64,000 nt of DNA from contig OX335655.1 in the NCBI GenBank assembly GCA_946894095.1, positions 7,688,001 to 7,752,000 on the forward strand, in the 5' to 3' direction. Both the position numbers and the translations under genes were made by a program. Under the pieces are notes generated by a model, which ran no database searches, was not told the DNA's origin, and was given only the letters and a program-made list of their open reading frames with translations. The stretch is from Incurvaria masculella (lineage: Eukaryota > Arthropoda > Insecta > Lepidoptera > Incurvariidae). Shown piece by piece: positions 22,433-35,600 of the stretch. The first letter of the stretch is position 1. Every line of letters starts with the position of its first letter.

Positions 22433-22518
22433 TCACCTCGGCCGCAGACAAAGGATAGTAGGAATAGACTGCTGACGTCATACAACGTACAAAACTTGCT
22501 GAAAACTGCTTTTTTGCG

Positions 22519-22612
22519 CTGGTATTGTGACATTTCTAACCAGCGCCATCTCCCGTCACTGCCATAACTAGTGCTGGTGCCATGACATTTCTAATCAGCG
22601 CCCGTCACTGCT
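22519..22612 (+). repeat. Tandem duplication in the meteorin-like 3' UTR
   Basis: Two units share gctggt, a gtgacatttctaaccagcgc-like core and cccgtcactgc. The second is slightly shortened. Confidence 0.65.
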
Positions 22613-22847
22613 TGAACTAGTGACAACGTCATTAAACTAAGCTTAATTCCTAGGTAGGCGTGATGAAAAACGTTACATTTTAACTATAAATTAAGTAATG
22701 TCATCGATTACCACTTCCTCCCGGGAGTCTAACGACATGAAAGTACAGAATCAAATTGTTAACGAAGTGTAATATGCCTATAGCGCATTCGTTTTTCTGC
22801 CTGAACTATGTATGAAGATAGTTGTATACTTTGTATAAATCATAGAC

Positions 22848-23022
22848 TAAGGCTGAGATAAATAGTCGTCACCGAAACTAATGCTAACTCAAAGTAGTAC
22901 TTTGGGACATCACTTTGACACGTTTTGTATGGACGAAATCTCAAAGTAATGCCAATTGAAGTCACAAAGTACTACTTTTCTTAAGTCTTATTTTCTGTTA
23001 CGACTATTTATCTCAGCCTTAG
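22848..23022. mobile_element. Inverted-repeat element, family B, complete copy
   Basis: The ends taaggctgagataaatagtc and its reverse complement enclose a 175-base unit with near-palindromic arms containing aaagtagtacttt. It is flanked by TA-type junctions. Confidence 0.75.
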
Positions 23023-23194
23023 AATGTAAGCACAGCGCACTCATGTTAGGTCTGTGGTGTAAATATGCGTCTTATAGATTTAAGTGTGAGAGCATCTTGA
23101 CTTAAGGAACCATACACGACACATTCCCAATTAAACGTGACATAACTGTGCTACATGAGTGGTGGCAGTGATCCTCATGTCCATCACCAATATC

Positions 23195-23369
23195 TTAGGC
23201 TGAGATAAATAGTCCTAACAGAAACTAAGACTAACGAAAAGTAGTACTTTGTGACGTCACTTTGCATTACGTTGCGCTCTCGTCCATACAAAATGTGCCT
23301 AAATTACGTCACAAAGTACTACTTTTCGTTAGTCTTAGTTTCTGTTACGACTATTTATCTCATCCTTAG
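23195..23369. mobile_element. Inverted-repeat element, family B, best-preserved copy
   Basis: The arms agaaactaagactaacgaaa and its complement match over about 65 bases with few differences, making a 175-base foldback unit. It lies 172 bases from the previous copy in the same family. Confidence 0.78.
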
Positions 23370-25170
23370 ACACCAGGCAGGTTGGACGCCATCGCGACTC
23401 AGTCGCCGCGCGGCTGGGTCTCCACTACAAATTCCGGACTATTCCACATCTACTCAAACCTGGCAGTCAGGCTAACATGATATCTTGGACAAATTTTAGT
23501 CCAAAATAGGTTCAAGATATTTTTTATAAATAAAATCTCTAAGTTAATGATAATATATTGTAGGCGACTGGCCAGCATGCTGAGTAGACCAGTAAAATAT
23601 TGTATGACTGTGCTGCGCGGCCTCAAATTGGGGACGGAGAAGTTAGACATGATGCCAAAGTAACTGGATAACAACCCTAAAGGAACTGAAGGGCATCAAT
23701 CTACATATATATTCATTATGTAACTAGGCTGGACTAGAGGATTGGACTAGAGGATTTTTCCATCGAACATCCAACTAAAAAAATATTTATAAAATATTTA
23801 TCTAATAATGACTATTATCAATAAAATTATCACAATTTAAAATATTCATACAATATTCTGATTAAATAAATTTTCAGTAGGCAAAAAGTAAACATTTTGA
23901 GTAGGTATCTCGTAGGTATTTTGCAATGATGATACTGAGCGCTTGGTCTGACTTTTCGCCTTAATTTCGCAGTGGGCGTTAAGCGAACAAACATTTGCGA
24001 GCCTGAGTTTAATTTGACAGCTCACGCTCTTCACCACAATTATTTATAATATTAGTTTCACTAACTAAGTAAAATTACAGAATAATTTAGTAAAATTTGT
24101 ATGGGTTTGACGTTTCTTGGGTTCAAAGTTCCATAAACTGCCCATACTGGTTGTGCTGACATAGGTATTATTTCTTTATTCTACATTTTTTTTAAATCAA
24201 ATTGAGTCCACTACAGTTTCTCTACTCAAAAATGTAATACTTGGAAAAGATGCAAATATCTACAGTAAATGCAAAAGTGTTGATAATCTCAAGACACCAA
24301 CCCAAGCCGAGCCAAGCCATTTTGATTTTGTGAAAATTCGAGACATTTTAAAGGCACTGAGATGCGATCGCAATGTCATGTTGTATATGAGTTGACGTGT
24401 TGTAGTGTGTCGGTCTAGAAAAAAATTCTCATGACTCGTCCCGCTAGCCTGGTGCATGGTACAAGAGCTCTAACTGACCAGGCACAATCTTCCCATCAGG
24501 ATTTTGCACTTGCCAAAAGTAGAGTCAAGTAGTATCAACCAACAATGTTTGTAGAAAAATGTAAATATTTCATGGTAAAAGTGTGGTAAGCTTTTATTTT
24601 TAATGTAATTAGGGCTGTAGGTGGAACATTGTGTGCCAAAATTCTGTGGTTATTCATGTAAAATGTTTATTTATCATCATCAATGATCTCATCAATGTAA
24701 ATATTTCGAGTTAAGTTCAGGTTTTCAAGTATAATTCTTTACTTTTTAAGTAGGTAACAAAAAACTTAAATTCTTACTACCCATTTGAAATGGACAGTTT
24801 GGGTTGTCGAAGTTTTTGTTGTAAAGATGTAAATACGAATGTAGATGTGAAGAATGGGACTAGGTAGTAGGAACAAATATGTATGTAGGTGTATGGATAA
24901 ATATGAAACAAAGTTACTAAGTATGTTATGTTGTAAAATGAACGCAGATTATGAGAGCTCAGTTCTACCTATTAGAAGTTAAATTGATGTGATATAGTTT
25001 AATACATATTTAAATGTTAAAATGTAATGTTATAAGAGTACAGCTTTAGATATATATTGTAAATATTTAATTATCTGTTTTGCTAACTTCAGATTGTTTA
25101 AATATATCTACAGAATATTATACCTATGTACATGCAGACAATTTGTAAGACTAAAGTGATGAATTTTAAA
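23370..25170. other. Noncoding, probable 3' UTR or intergenic DNA
   Basis: AT-rich. No coding segment, RNA gene or repeat shared with the rest of the window was identified. Confidence 0.5.
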
Positions 25171-25176
25171 AATAAA
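25171..25176 (+). terminator. Candidate poly(A) signal for the meteorin-like gene
   Basis: AATAAA, the last good + strand copy before the 550-base element that separates the two convergent genes. Confidence 0.35.
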
Positions 25177-25232
25177 CATCATTTTCAGAACTTGTTACTT
25201 TTTATTCCACACGAAGAACCTATTCTCAGAAA

Positions 25233-25782
25233 TTAAGGTGGCCCAACCCGGTGGGCCTAACTCATTCGCGGGCACGGTACAAAACCGTGCTGTTGCGCTC
25301 TGGGACCTTCACTGTTTCAAAGAATAAGACAGGGTCCGTGATGAGGAAGATGCAACATGTCCACAAAAAAGACAATGTGCATAGTGTATGATTTGGTAAG
25401 ATTTACGAAAATTTTAATTTCAAAACGACTTATAGCTAAAAGTAAACCAAGACCGCTGTAGTAAAAAATCTAACAAAAACCAAATAGAATATGAATTTTG
25501 ATTAAATAAGCTATGTCTGATGACTAATCTTTTTAAGATGTTCTTACTTTATCATTGCGTAATCCACCTCCAAAGTTATTGTATAAAACGCGCGAAAAAT
25601 TCGAACTTTCCGACCTTATAACTTAGAAACCAAACAAAATTTTACAATGCCAATGGTCATCAGACATCTAGTTCGATCAAATAAAGCTATTTTGAGCAAA
25701 ATTTTGGATCTTTGACAAGAAATATGGGCGTGATCTTCTTTCCCCGTTTGTATGGGGAGTTAAGCGGGATGGGCCGCCTTAA
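25233..25782. mobile_element. TTAA-flanked non-autonomous DNA element, family F, copy 1
   Basis: TTAA at both ends encloses a 550-base unit whose tips are inverted: ggtggcccaacccgg on the left and cgggatgggccgcc on the right. TTAA target duplication is the signature of piggyBac-like elements. There is no coding frame. A second, closely similar copy lies at 38643-39207. An internal hairpin gcacggtacaaaaccgtgc is present in both. Confidence 0.8.
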
Positions 25783-25850
25783 GACAGTTATTTAACTATG
25801 ATGTAGTTGAATAAATAAAAGAAGTTAATAATTTGAAAACATTACTCTGC

Positions 25851-25856
25851 TTTATT
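25851..25856 (-). terminator. Candidate poly(A) signal for TEX2
   Basis: TTTATT on the + strand, so AATAAA on the - strand. It would give TEX2 a 3' UTR of about 3.6 kb facing the meteorin-like 3' end. Nearer AATAAA copies exist, so this is one candidate among several. Confidence 0.35.
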
Positions 25857-28800
25857 GAACATCACATTAGAAACGCCGCTCGAGGAACGGCGCGAAATTA
25901 ATTTGCTATCAATATATGTATATCACAAACGATTACCTTTGGAGCTGGTGTATACATAATTACGTCATTATAAAGAGTACAGCGTCATTACTACCAAACA
26001 ATTTATCGATTTTGGTTACATTAAACTATTTTGAGACTGCTTGGAGGACAATCCTTTTAAAACAAAAATATGTAATACTGTTGCTTATCTTACACGGAGA
26101 AATGTTTTCTATACGTAATCATAATACGAGTACATCCAAGCAAATTCCCAAATCATAACTTGAATTGTGGAGGATACAAAAAGTACAACTTTAATCCTTA
26201 TTGGGTGCAGATGGCCACTGCATAGCAAACAATTATGTAAGGTTTATTTAATAAAAAATAGCACCTTTTCTTGATTTGCAAACTGACTACAAAAGGTTTA
26301 TAAACGCTGCTCTGTATAATGATATACTTAACTTTACACCAACCGCTGGCCACCGGTTTACTTTATACTTAAAAACGGATCTGCCGTACACATTTTTGGT
26401 TCAGTGCTAATAGTGGTATAAGTAATAAAAAAAACACCTCTGACATTAAGATTAACAGACTGCAAGCAAAGATTTTAAACCTATAGAAAAAAAATGGAAT
26501 GATTCCTCAGTTACTTCAGTTATATATGCTCAAAAACGATTTGCAGTGACAGTCGATTGTCATGTTATATTGCACACCAATACAATTATAATAAAATAAA
26601 CAACAAAAATTAACATAACAGTAGAGAAAATTGTGATATAAAATCCAATAAAATGAGTTTCACAATTATTATAATATGCAAAATATACCCGACTAGGAGG
26701 AACCAGCATAATTCGTATATGGGAGTCGACTCGCAAGCAAGAGAAGCGTTCATGTCAGAAAAAATACTATCTGTGAAATATATAGAGATCCGCTCAATAA
26801 TTGAAGCAAGAGTTCTATCTCTTAGCGAGTTACGCCGGTAGCCCCCTGGTCAGGTTGTGCCTCATCCACCTCGATAAAACATTTGGCTGGACGGGATAGA
26901 AAGCATTAATGTGTGCACTGTGCAATGTGAATTCATTCAATGGAAAAAAAGTCACTTTCAACACACAAACACTAAATACTTATCTTACAGAGTACAAACA
27001 AACAAATTGAACACCAATGTCCTTCAAGTGACTTCTTTATACTCAGTTATTATTCGGTGAAATGTCAAACAGTAGCAAAAATAAAAATAATGGCATTAAC
27101 AAATCTAGTATTTAATCTAATTAGTTTGAGTGATGACAATTTGGTTATCGCTTCAAACGCCAGAACACTACTATTATAATGTGTCATCTGAACTGATTGC
27201 ATCTAACACACCTAAATACATACCCTGCAACTGTTGAAACTTTCTGACAACAGAGTTTTCAAATGATTAGTAAACTACGTTTGTATAGGGAGCATAATTT
27301 TCTGATGCTTCCGGGTCCACAGAGGAGTGATTGTGAAATTTTAATTTTGATACTACCCCTGCCCTCACTTTTATAATCTTTGAATGAATTTTGATTGGTT
27401 ACTATGTTGGAGTGTTAGATTTTGATGATAACATTTTTTCCTTAAGTTTCACACACTGTTACATATAATATATACATATATTGTATGTAACAGTATTTCC
27501 CACAATATGATAATCCAAATTTGTATCAGTTAAAAAATATCAGTATAATTGGGCAATTGGCAATTTCCAAACCTCAACTATACATTTATATTGATTAGTA
27601 TTGTACAGTCCACAAAAGGCCAAAGTTTGAAAATTCTCAGTAAATTGTAAGATACCGAGACATATGTGAAATGGTTTTTCCTATTTTGTGGGCTTTTCAT
27701 TCAAAACATTCTGAATTAGCTGTCTACTGCCTGTTACCTGTAGTAAAATGCACACCAAACCATAATATTGCACAATTTTGCATTATTTTAAGTAATTTTA
27801 GTTCAAAATTTATTATAGTCTTTCATGTTGATATAGTTTTTTTCTTGTACATTAATTAATTTTATTGATTTTTTGATTTCATAACAAAATTCATAGGTTA
27901 CAAAAAATATATAACTTTGAAAAAACATTTCCTTAGTTTATTACATGTTTTACTCAATAGTAATGAAACAAAATCACTAGCCCATAAAAAATAAACAATA
28001 TATGTCAATTATTATTAAATAAAATAACAGACACCGCTAATGAAATATGATCATTTCATCGTTGTCATACAATTATTAACAAGAGTAGAAAAGTACCTAA
28101 AATATAAGAAATTTAAACCCTTTCTCCTTTACACTCTACAGATTAATAAATATCATACTTTTATGTATGTATCACTTGATGAGCTTATAACCCCACTTAC
28201 ACACAATAACTTGACACACAATACATAGTGGATTACATATAACACACAACACAGCAGTGTTGTCCGCGTTGTTTTCACAAAAATACTTTTCGTCTCCACA
28301 AAACTTTGTATGAATCCTTTCTTTTTTTTTATTCCAATTTTCGTTTGGTTCTTTTTATTTAACAATATGGATAACATTTTATATGAAATTGATTGGCCAT
28401 TATTAGAATATTTAAAAAGATAAAAATTGTTGATTTAAGATCTGACCTCATAATAACATACATGTAAATCAACTGATAAATGGTGTTATATTTTCGTTGA
28501 AATATTGAAGTAATTTGTAGGTTAGATTTTATTTTCGTTTTTAAAAGTTTAAAAAACAGAGGAACCAAACTTCTTCACTTCAAAAGATAATATCTCGAAA
28601 ATTATGCGACCAGTTAAAAAATCATTCCGCCTTACAATATGCAAAACAATAATAATTCAACGTTACTACACTAGATGAGTTATTAAAAAATATTATTGAA
28701 TGCAACCTTTCAAGAAAGGCAGAGCCACAAGATTGTTTCAGATATTGCATACATTTATGTGGTTGCGATGTTTTTAAATAATACCGACAAATTACGGACA

Positions 28801-29436
28801 TACAAGGCTGTGAGAAACGAACGGACGGACGGGCATGTCAAAACTATAAGGGATTTCTCACGAATTCTGAAACCTTAAAAACTGAACTCACAATAATATA
28901 CGTGTAAATCCATGGTGCTCTCATGAAACTGCAGAGGTTGATTCTGGAGGCAAACATTTCATCGAGTTTTAAGCGTGAGACACGGTACCACTGTGTGCAG
29001 AGCCACATTGGGATTTTGTGCGCACACTTTTCACACCCCTCCAATAAGCCTATGCTAACTTCATCCTTGATCTAACTTAAGGGTCGGTAAATTGTTCAAT
29101 GCTCTCCCCCTGCCGAGGCATTTCTCCTAAATAAAACCCTGGGTATTTCAAACATGGTGTGATGAAGCACATGGCCGACCAGCATGGTTTTGCAGCCCCG
29201 ATAAACTTTTAAAGCCTCGGGCAAATCTTCTAGGGCCTGGCCATATGCGGCACTTAAAATAAAAAAAAATGGTAACATAAAAAACTTGCATTTCATCAAA
29301 TTTAAATTCAAAATATGATCAGAATCACCTTCTGCAGCAATGAGCACCCCGTCTAGGCTTAAAAGAAAAAGTGACCACAAAGTGTATTCTTAGGAAACAA
29401 ATCCACTCACATCACAATGTGGATAACGTCAGCGAG
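25857..29436 (-). other. Probable TEX2 3' UTR
   Basis: A 3.6-kb AT-rich stretch downstream of the TEX2 stop with no coding exon of its own. It contains a piece of the family G element at 27236-27312 (tttcaaatgattagtaaact) and a degraded LINE fragment at about 29103-29215. Its status as transcribed UTR is inferred from the lack of any other gene up to 25851. Confidence 0.4.
27236..27312. repeat. Fragment of TTAA-type element, family G
   Basis: The phrases aatgattagtaaactacgtt and tgtatagggagcat, then tctgatgctt, match both arms of the complete element at 53735-54094. Confidence 0.6.
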
Positions 29437-29626
29437 CTATTCGTAGTCGACAGGCGTAGGCGTCATGAGGTCCACGAGCAGGTCCTCCATGTTGGGCAGC
29501 ACGAGCACCTTCTCGAACTCTTTGCATAGCTTCTGCTCGATCCAGTTGGTGACGTGCGTGATGCGCACCGCGCGCTGCCCCAGCGCCGGCCGCGCCTTCA
29601 GCCACAGCCGCGGGTTGCTGCGGAAC
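29437..29626 (-). CDS. Tex2: TEX2 exon 20 (terminal, SMP C-terminus)
   Basis: Acceptor gtcgcgtcag, phase 2 entry, 62 codons and stop TAG. It encodes LWLKARPALGQRAVRITHV, NWIEQKL and VLPNMEDLLVDLM, the conserved last strand and helix of the SMP domain. The protein ends shortly after, without the extra tail of the vertebrate form. Confidence 0.93.
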
Positions 29627-32600
29627 CTGACGCGACAGCACATCACCGTACGGTCTTTTTTATGGAACCTGACATGGATGGCTAATACCACACAACTACC
29701 GTTATGATATTAGCTAAATACACCACACGCCCGCAAGAATTAGGTGACATGCCAGGCCCTTCCCTTTATGAACACGGTTACATTGAACTGAATGGAAAAC
29801 ACGGAAAGGGGACCTACGTTTTACATGGGTTCCGAACCATGAAACAGATCGCATTCATAACGAAATGCACTTATCCAACTTAGAAAAAGGAAGTGGTGCT
29901 TGACTAGGGCAAGGATTTGAACTCAGCATAAAAAGAAAGACCTCTAGCCCCTATACCACGAGCTGTTGCTATCAGAATGTCGGCCTGGGGTTGAACTGGC
30001 GCAAGATGTGAGAAAATATGTGACGGTATTCGATTAATTCTGCACCAATGAGAAGTGGATGCCAAATAGGATGCCCATTAAGAGAGCTGAATGTGGGATA
30101 TAAAGCGATTCCGATTTGTGCAGAATTGCCACGCCATTTACCCCCCCCCTGATACCTAGTATTCAACGGGCGTCGGAAGCCCAACAGAGGATGGAGAACT
30201 AACCCAATCCAAATGCGGTCGTGCGGCGGCGGCGGCAGGTTCACCGCGAGCTGCCCCTCCAGCCCCTTCAGCTCGAGGTGCAGCTTGATGTCGGTGTTGG
30301 AGAGACCCTCCATGGCACGCTTCACGTACTTGTAGTCCGTCACCTGCCATACAACCTCACATTTCAGATTGACGCTGCAGAAAACGAGGTAAATTAGGTC
30401 AGGGGATCAGTGATTGATCTGCAGAGACACACAAGCAACTTAACAGCAAGACAGTTAAGCAATGAGAAATGAGCAAAAAACATTTACAACAGTATTCAGT
30501 GTGGGCGGACTAACTTTAATACGGGGATTATTGGCGGACTGAGATTTGTATGGTTAGTCCGGTGCTAGTCTGGGTACTAAATTTTCACAATTCACTCTGA
30601 ATACAATTTTTTAGGTTTCTGTTTATAGGAACACTATACCGCACTATGCATCAGGATTATCACATTATAATGGATGCATCGGCTGCAAGGACACTTGTAC
30701 ACTCGTGACTTACAAGCGTGGAAATTTGTTTATAGCTAGGCAACCAGATAGAAATTACCTTACGTGTAAAGGACATCACATCCATTACGCAAAACCATAA
30801 AACTTTGTCCAGAAAGATGAGAGTAAAAATTTTAATTGATTTCATAATTAATTTAATCCATTCAATAAATCATGGTACAGTACAACTAGTTAATGCAGTC
30901 TAGAAAAGTATTGATTAGTATGATGACGTCACCTGCTGGAAGTATCTGTTGGTAGTTATTTTGTCTACGATTCTGAGGAACTTTTTCGCCGACGATCCGC
31001 TTTCTGACGAAACTCTGTAGGACAATAAAATCAATTGTTAAAATATACTTTGATATCATCCAACTGTTGTATATCGAATTTATTTATGTAACCGGACATG
31101 ACACGCTTATATACCAAACTAACTGTCAAATATTAGCCTTGCACACCACATAGGAACTAGGTGCCATGTCAGGACCTTCCTTATATAGCTAGGCTACATT
31201 GAACTTGATGGAAAACACGGACAATTTTAATTGCCGCTTCGTCCATCGTTCATTCAATGGGATCAACCTTACCACCTAGTAAGTAAGGAAGGGGACCTAC
31301 GGTTTAACATGGAATCCGAAGCACGGACAGCATCAACTATTGCAAAGCGTCATCTGAGCGTCACATGAACCCAATCGCGCTAAGAGTCGCTTTACCCAGC
31401 TTTTCGAAAAGCAAAGCGTCGCGCCAATGAGCTACCAAGGGTAAAGTGTATAGTGAATACATTTCTAAGCCAGGAATTTCCATTTAAGAGCACTGTTACA
31501 CTTAATTGGATGGAAAACATAGATCTTTTTGTGTCGCAGCTTTGGCCATATTTTCGTAGGTAGGTCCGAGTTGACGATGGGGCAGCATCACTGAAGAGAA
31601 AGGAAGGAGAAGTGGTATGTGGTCGATATAGCGTCTCCGCCTGATGGTCAAGGTGTCCATATAATTGTATGGGAATCCGGCAGCCCGTTGGATGCTTCAC
31701 AGTCAAAATACCGCCACCGCGCGAGAATGTGCTCTAAAAATGAACACGATGTCTTACACAACCACACAAACCTTCCAATACGTCTGCGACTATGTTTACG
31801 TTTTCATGTACATTAAAGTTGGGTGCGTCAGTTTTTTTTAATTTTTTATGCGACCTGACCTGGATGGCTAATACCACACAACTACCATTATGATATTAGC
31901 CCAATACACCACATTCCCGAAGGAATTAGGTGCCATGCCAGGACCTTCCCTTTATGAACACGGCTTCATTGAACTGGATGAAAAACACGGACAATTTTTC
32001 ATTGCCGCTTCGACCATCTTTTCATCCAATGCGATGGTACCAACCCGGACGGCTTAAACCCTACCACCTAGTAGGGGAAGGGGACCTACAGTTTTACATG
32101 GATTCCGAACCATGGAGCAGCTCGCATTCGTGACGAAATGCACTTAACGAACTCGGAAAGAGAAAGACAGTGGTGCATGTCGGAACTGAACCCAGGCCTC
32201 TGGCATGCTAGGCCAGTCCCCGCGCCACTAGGCTACGAGCCGCTCAATGAGATGCCATACGTCCTTCAGTTTTATCTACGGGCAGGTTAGTGGAGTGTGT
32301 GCGTACGCGTCGGGCGCGGGCGGCGGCGGCGGCTTGTCGTCGAGCACGACGGGTGCGGCGGCGACGGCGGCGGCGCTCTCCTCGTCGCTGCTCGACTCCG
32401 CCGAGTCGTCCACCTCCGAGTCGTAGATCGCCGGTTTCTTCTGCACAACATTCATAATAACATGGTGCTGCTCTATAATTATATAGGTGAATTTTTCAAG
32501 TGGGCCTTCAGGGCCAAAAACGGAAACTATAAGAAATAGCAAAAAAAGACGTGTGGCACTCCACTGCCGCGGTAAAGCTATTGCATATCATTTTGTATCA

Positions 32601-35600
32601 ACTTATGCAATTATAATTATTTATTTATTTTATTTATGCAGTATTTCTTTTTCTTTGATATTAATTCAAGTTACACTTTTTGAGCGTGGTGACCGATAAG
32701 AAAACAAATTTTTTTTTCTTTTATTAAATAAATAAAAAGTTAATATTGTTTGAAATATTTTTATTATTTTACAATACATGTGGGTTTTATTATCTTACAG
32801 TAGCTGTTGGTTATTCAGGAATATTTATCATTGAAGTAAGTAACGTGTAATGTAGGTAAGTTTTGCGTGGACTCCAACCCACAGCTAGCCTCAACATCGA
32901 AAACAGTAACCCATCTCGAACCTGACTGCTCCCAGAGATCCTATACATTGATAAAATACGCACATAAATCGGGTTAGTGGTTCGCAAGTTATAAGAATTT
33001 AACACTCTCTACTCACCCTTCAGGATCTCATGAGGCCGATTTTGATAAAAACTATAACTGTTTTATTCGATTTTTGGAAAAAACTTTTTCCTAGCCGGGA
33101 ATCGAACGCATTTATTTTGAAAAAAAAAAAACAAGGCATCTGTATTATTGCACCAGTAAATATTGTCGCTTATAAGGCAAATCCTGTAAAGTAATATTAT
33201 ACGGCAAAATAAAGGAAAGTGTTAATTTTTAATAAAATGATTAAAATTTTCGAGTTCATTTTTTGCACTCGGATTTGTCATATTTTATCATTCGCCAGTT
33301 GGGCAATCCCAACGAAGAAGAACTGGTAAGAAAGTCCGCTGGTTTTTTTTTCAACGTCCTCTTAGTCTAAGTTTACAAAAGTATTTAGAATCACAGATAA
33401 AAATGCTAAATAAATATAAATTTACGAGAATCAACAATTCATATAACGCCTATGAATGAATGAATGAATGAGCTCCAAATTATGAACATGGAAAATAGAA
33501 GGCACCTGCATGCGGCTTGTCTAGTGCACAACATCATTAATAAAAAAATTCCAAAAACATTATTCAACCGTTTAGAGTGGATGGGAGACCACAAGTATGC
33601 TACGCGAAATAGAGGCGTACTCCTGAAAATACCACAGCACCATGGTGCAGCGATTGAAGGTGGTTTTAAGATAATGGCCTCTAGGGTTTGGAATGTACTC
33701 CCACCACCACTAAAAGATTTGAAAAGTCAGGAAAGCTTTCGTCAAAAATTCAAACAAAGATTATTAGAGGCCCAACAATATATTTAAAAAAAAAAATATC
33801 CCCCTCCACCTGTCCTTGCATATAGAATTTTATGCGTGTAAATGTTTGGTTATCTACTTGGTTAGATTTATTATTAATTTTTTTTCTTTTACTAAGTCTT
33901 ATTTGAGACATGTTTTTTTGATATGTCTGTAACGCACTTTTACTTTTATTTTTACGTTTCTTGGTGTTTTTTTGTGTAACTATAAGTTCTGTTTCTTAAT
34001 TAGTACTATTTTTCTTGTAGTTATATTATGAAGTGTTAAATGTAGAACACCTGTAAAATTTTTTTTTTCCTATTATTTTATTTGTTCATTCTATGTATCC
34101 TTTCCCTGGTTACTCATATCACCACCCGGGCCCACCATAATATCAGCGCTATAGACACATTATCTATAGCATATGCTGCGATGGGTCCATTTTGTCTACT
34201 GTTATTTACTTTTCATCGTTACTATGTACTTAAGTTTAATGCAAAAAAGAGACAAATAAACGATTTTTCTTTCTTTCTTTCAATTCATGTCATCATATGC
34301 AATAGTTCATGACAAATAAAAGTTTATTTGTAAAGACCATACCCGCCATCTAACATGTTGCCAATTGGAGTAAGCCAGTCCCCACAAACAGTCCCCTCTA
34401 TCAACCATATTTTAGGGAAAGAGGAGACCCGAACCTAGCGTCGCCGCGTCGTTACACTACTCCAGTGGCAACATGAAAAAGTTGTGAGAGCTTTGTACGA
34501 ATTAGTTTTAATACTATTATTTCTGTGATGAACTACTACAGTGACCTCTAAACAAAGAGTCAAAATACAAAATACATTATTATTCTTAATATTAACCCTT
34601 TAAATGCTACCACCTACAGAAAATTAAGAGTACAATGGTTTGAGAGCAACAGTATTCATGCATTACCTGTACACGAATATTTATATATTGTGTGAAAACG
34701 AGCATCGTTTTCGGCTTTACCCAGCGGTTCTGCCGGGCGCTAATGCCACTCGGTATACTGCGGATGCGGCCTAACACCGGCATATGCTGTAGCGACGTAC
34801 TTAGTAGAAATCTACCTCTCCGAGTAACCCTATGCGATAAATCTCCGTGATGTGCAAAACAGCGGACAGACTCAGCCAATGCTTGCAGTAAGGACAATTT
34901 AACTTAGCAGTGACTACAAGAAATGATATTCAGAAAGTCCCTATTATGTGAAGTGTCTACAAGCCGGATACCAAAGGGTGGCAAGCCTGCACATAGGCCT
35001 GGAGGTCGAGTGAGATGAGTGGGCCTTTACCGAACCGTAATTTGTCCTTTTATTCCTAGTCTAATTAATTATTAGAGGCATGTCTCAATGCTATGTTATG
35101 GCTTGGCATGTTTTTGAAAATGTGCGTAATTTCTTAATTTTAAAATAACGTAACATAACCTAACTCTACCAAACATGATTAAAAGTTATGATTCCAAAAT
35201 GGTTTAGGAGAGCGATAGAATATCCCTGATTTTAAGATAAGGTTGGAACACATTCATTTACATCTGTAAAATCTTTTTCTTGCCATCGACTCAACCTGAG
35301 TAAGGGCAGATATCAAACAAAATTCAAGGAAAAAATAATTTCGGACTTTAACCAACATCGGGGTTTAACCGTAATATATATATATTTTTTTTCTTTTATT
35401 GTGTTTCCTTAGATAATGTTCTTGTTAATCGCTTAATTTAATTTACTCTCTGGTTTCTATTTCTTTTGTGTGTTTTTTTATTTATTTGAGGACAACCAAA
35501 CACATATAGATAAAGATACAAAACATATCAACATAATAAAAGTACAACTATCTACATGCAACAGCAGTTGCCACAGAGTAAGAAAAAGTAGAGCTTATGC

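Larger units (their letters stand above)
22433..25200 (+). other. Meteorin-like 3' UTR and downstream region
   Basis: No further coding exon. It contains a local tandem duplication (22519-22612), two family B elements and AT-rich sequence. Candidate AATAAA signals lie at 23529-23534 and 25171-25176, so the true 3' end is uncertain. Confidence 0.45.

Noticed and set aside
29096..29380. 94-codon frame on the - strand just below the TEX2 stop
   Set aside because: It lies in the presumed 3' UTR. Its + strand holds a degraded LINE C-terminal phrase (AEAFLLNKTLG), so the frame is a shadow.
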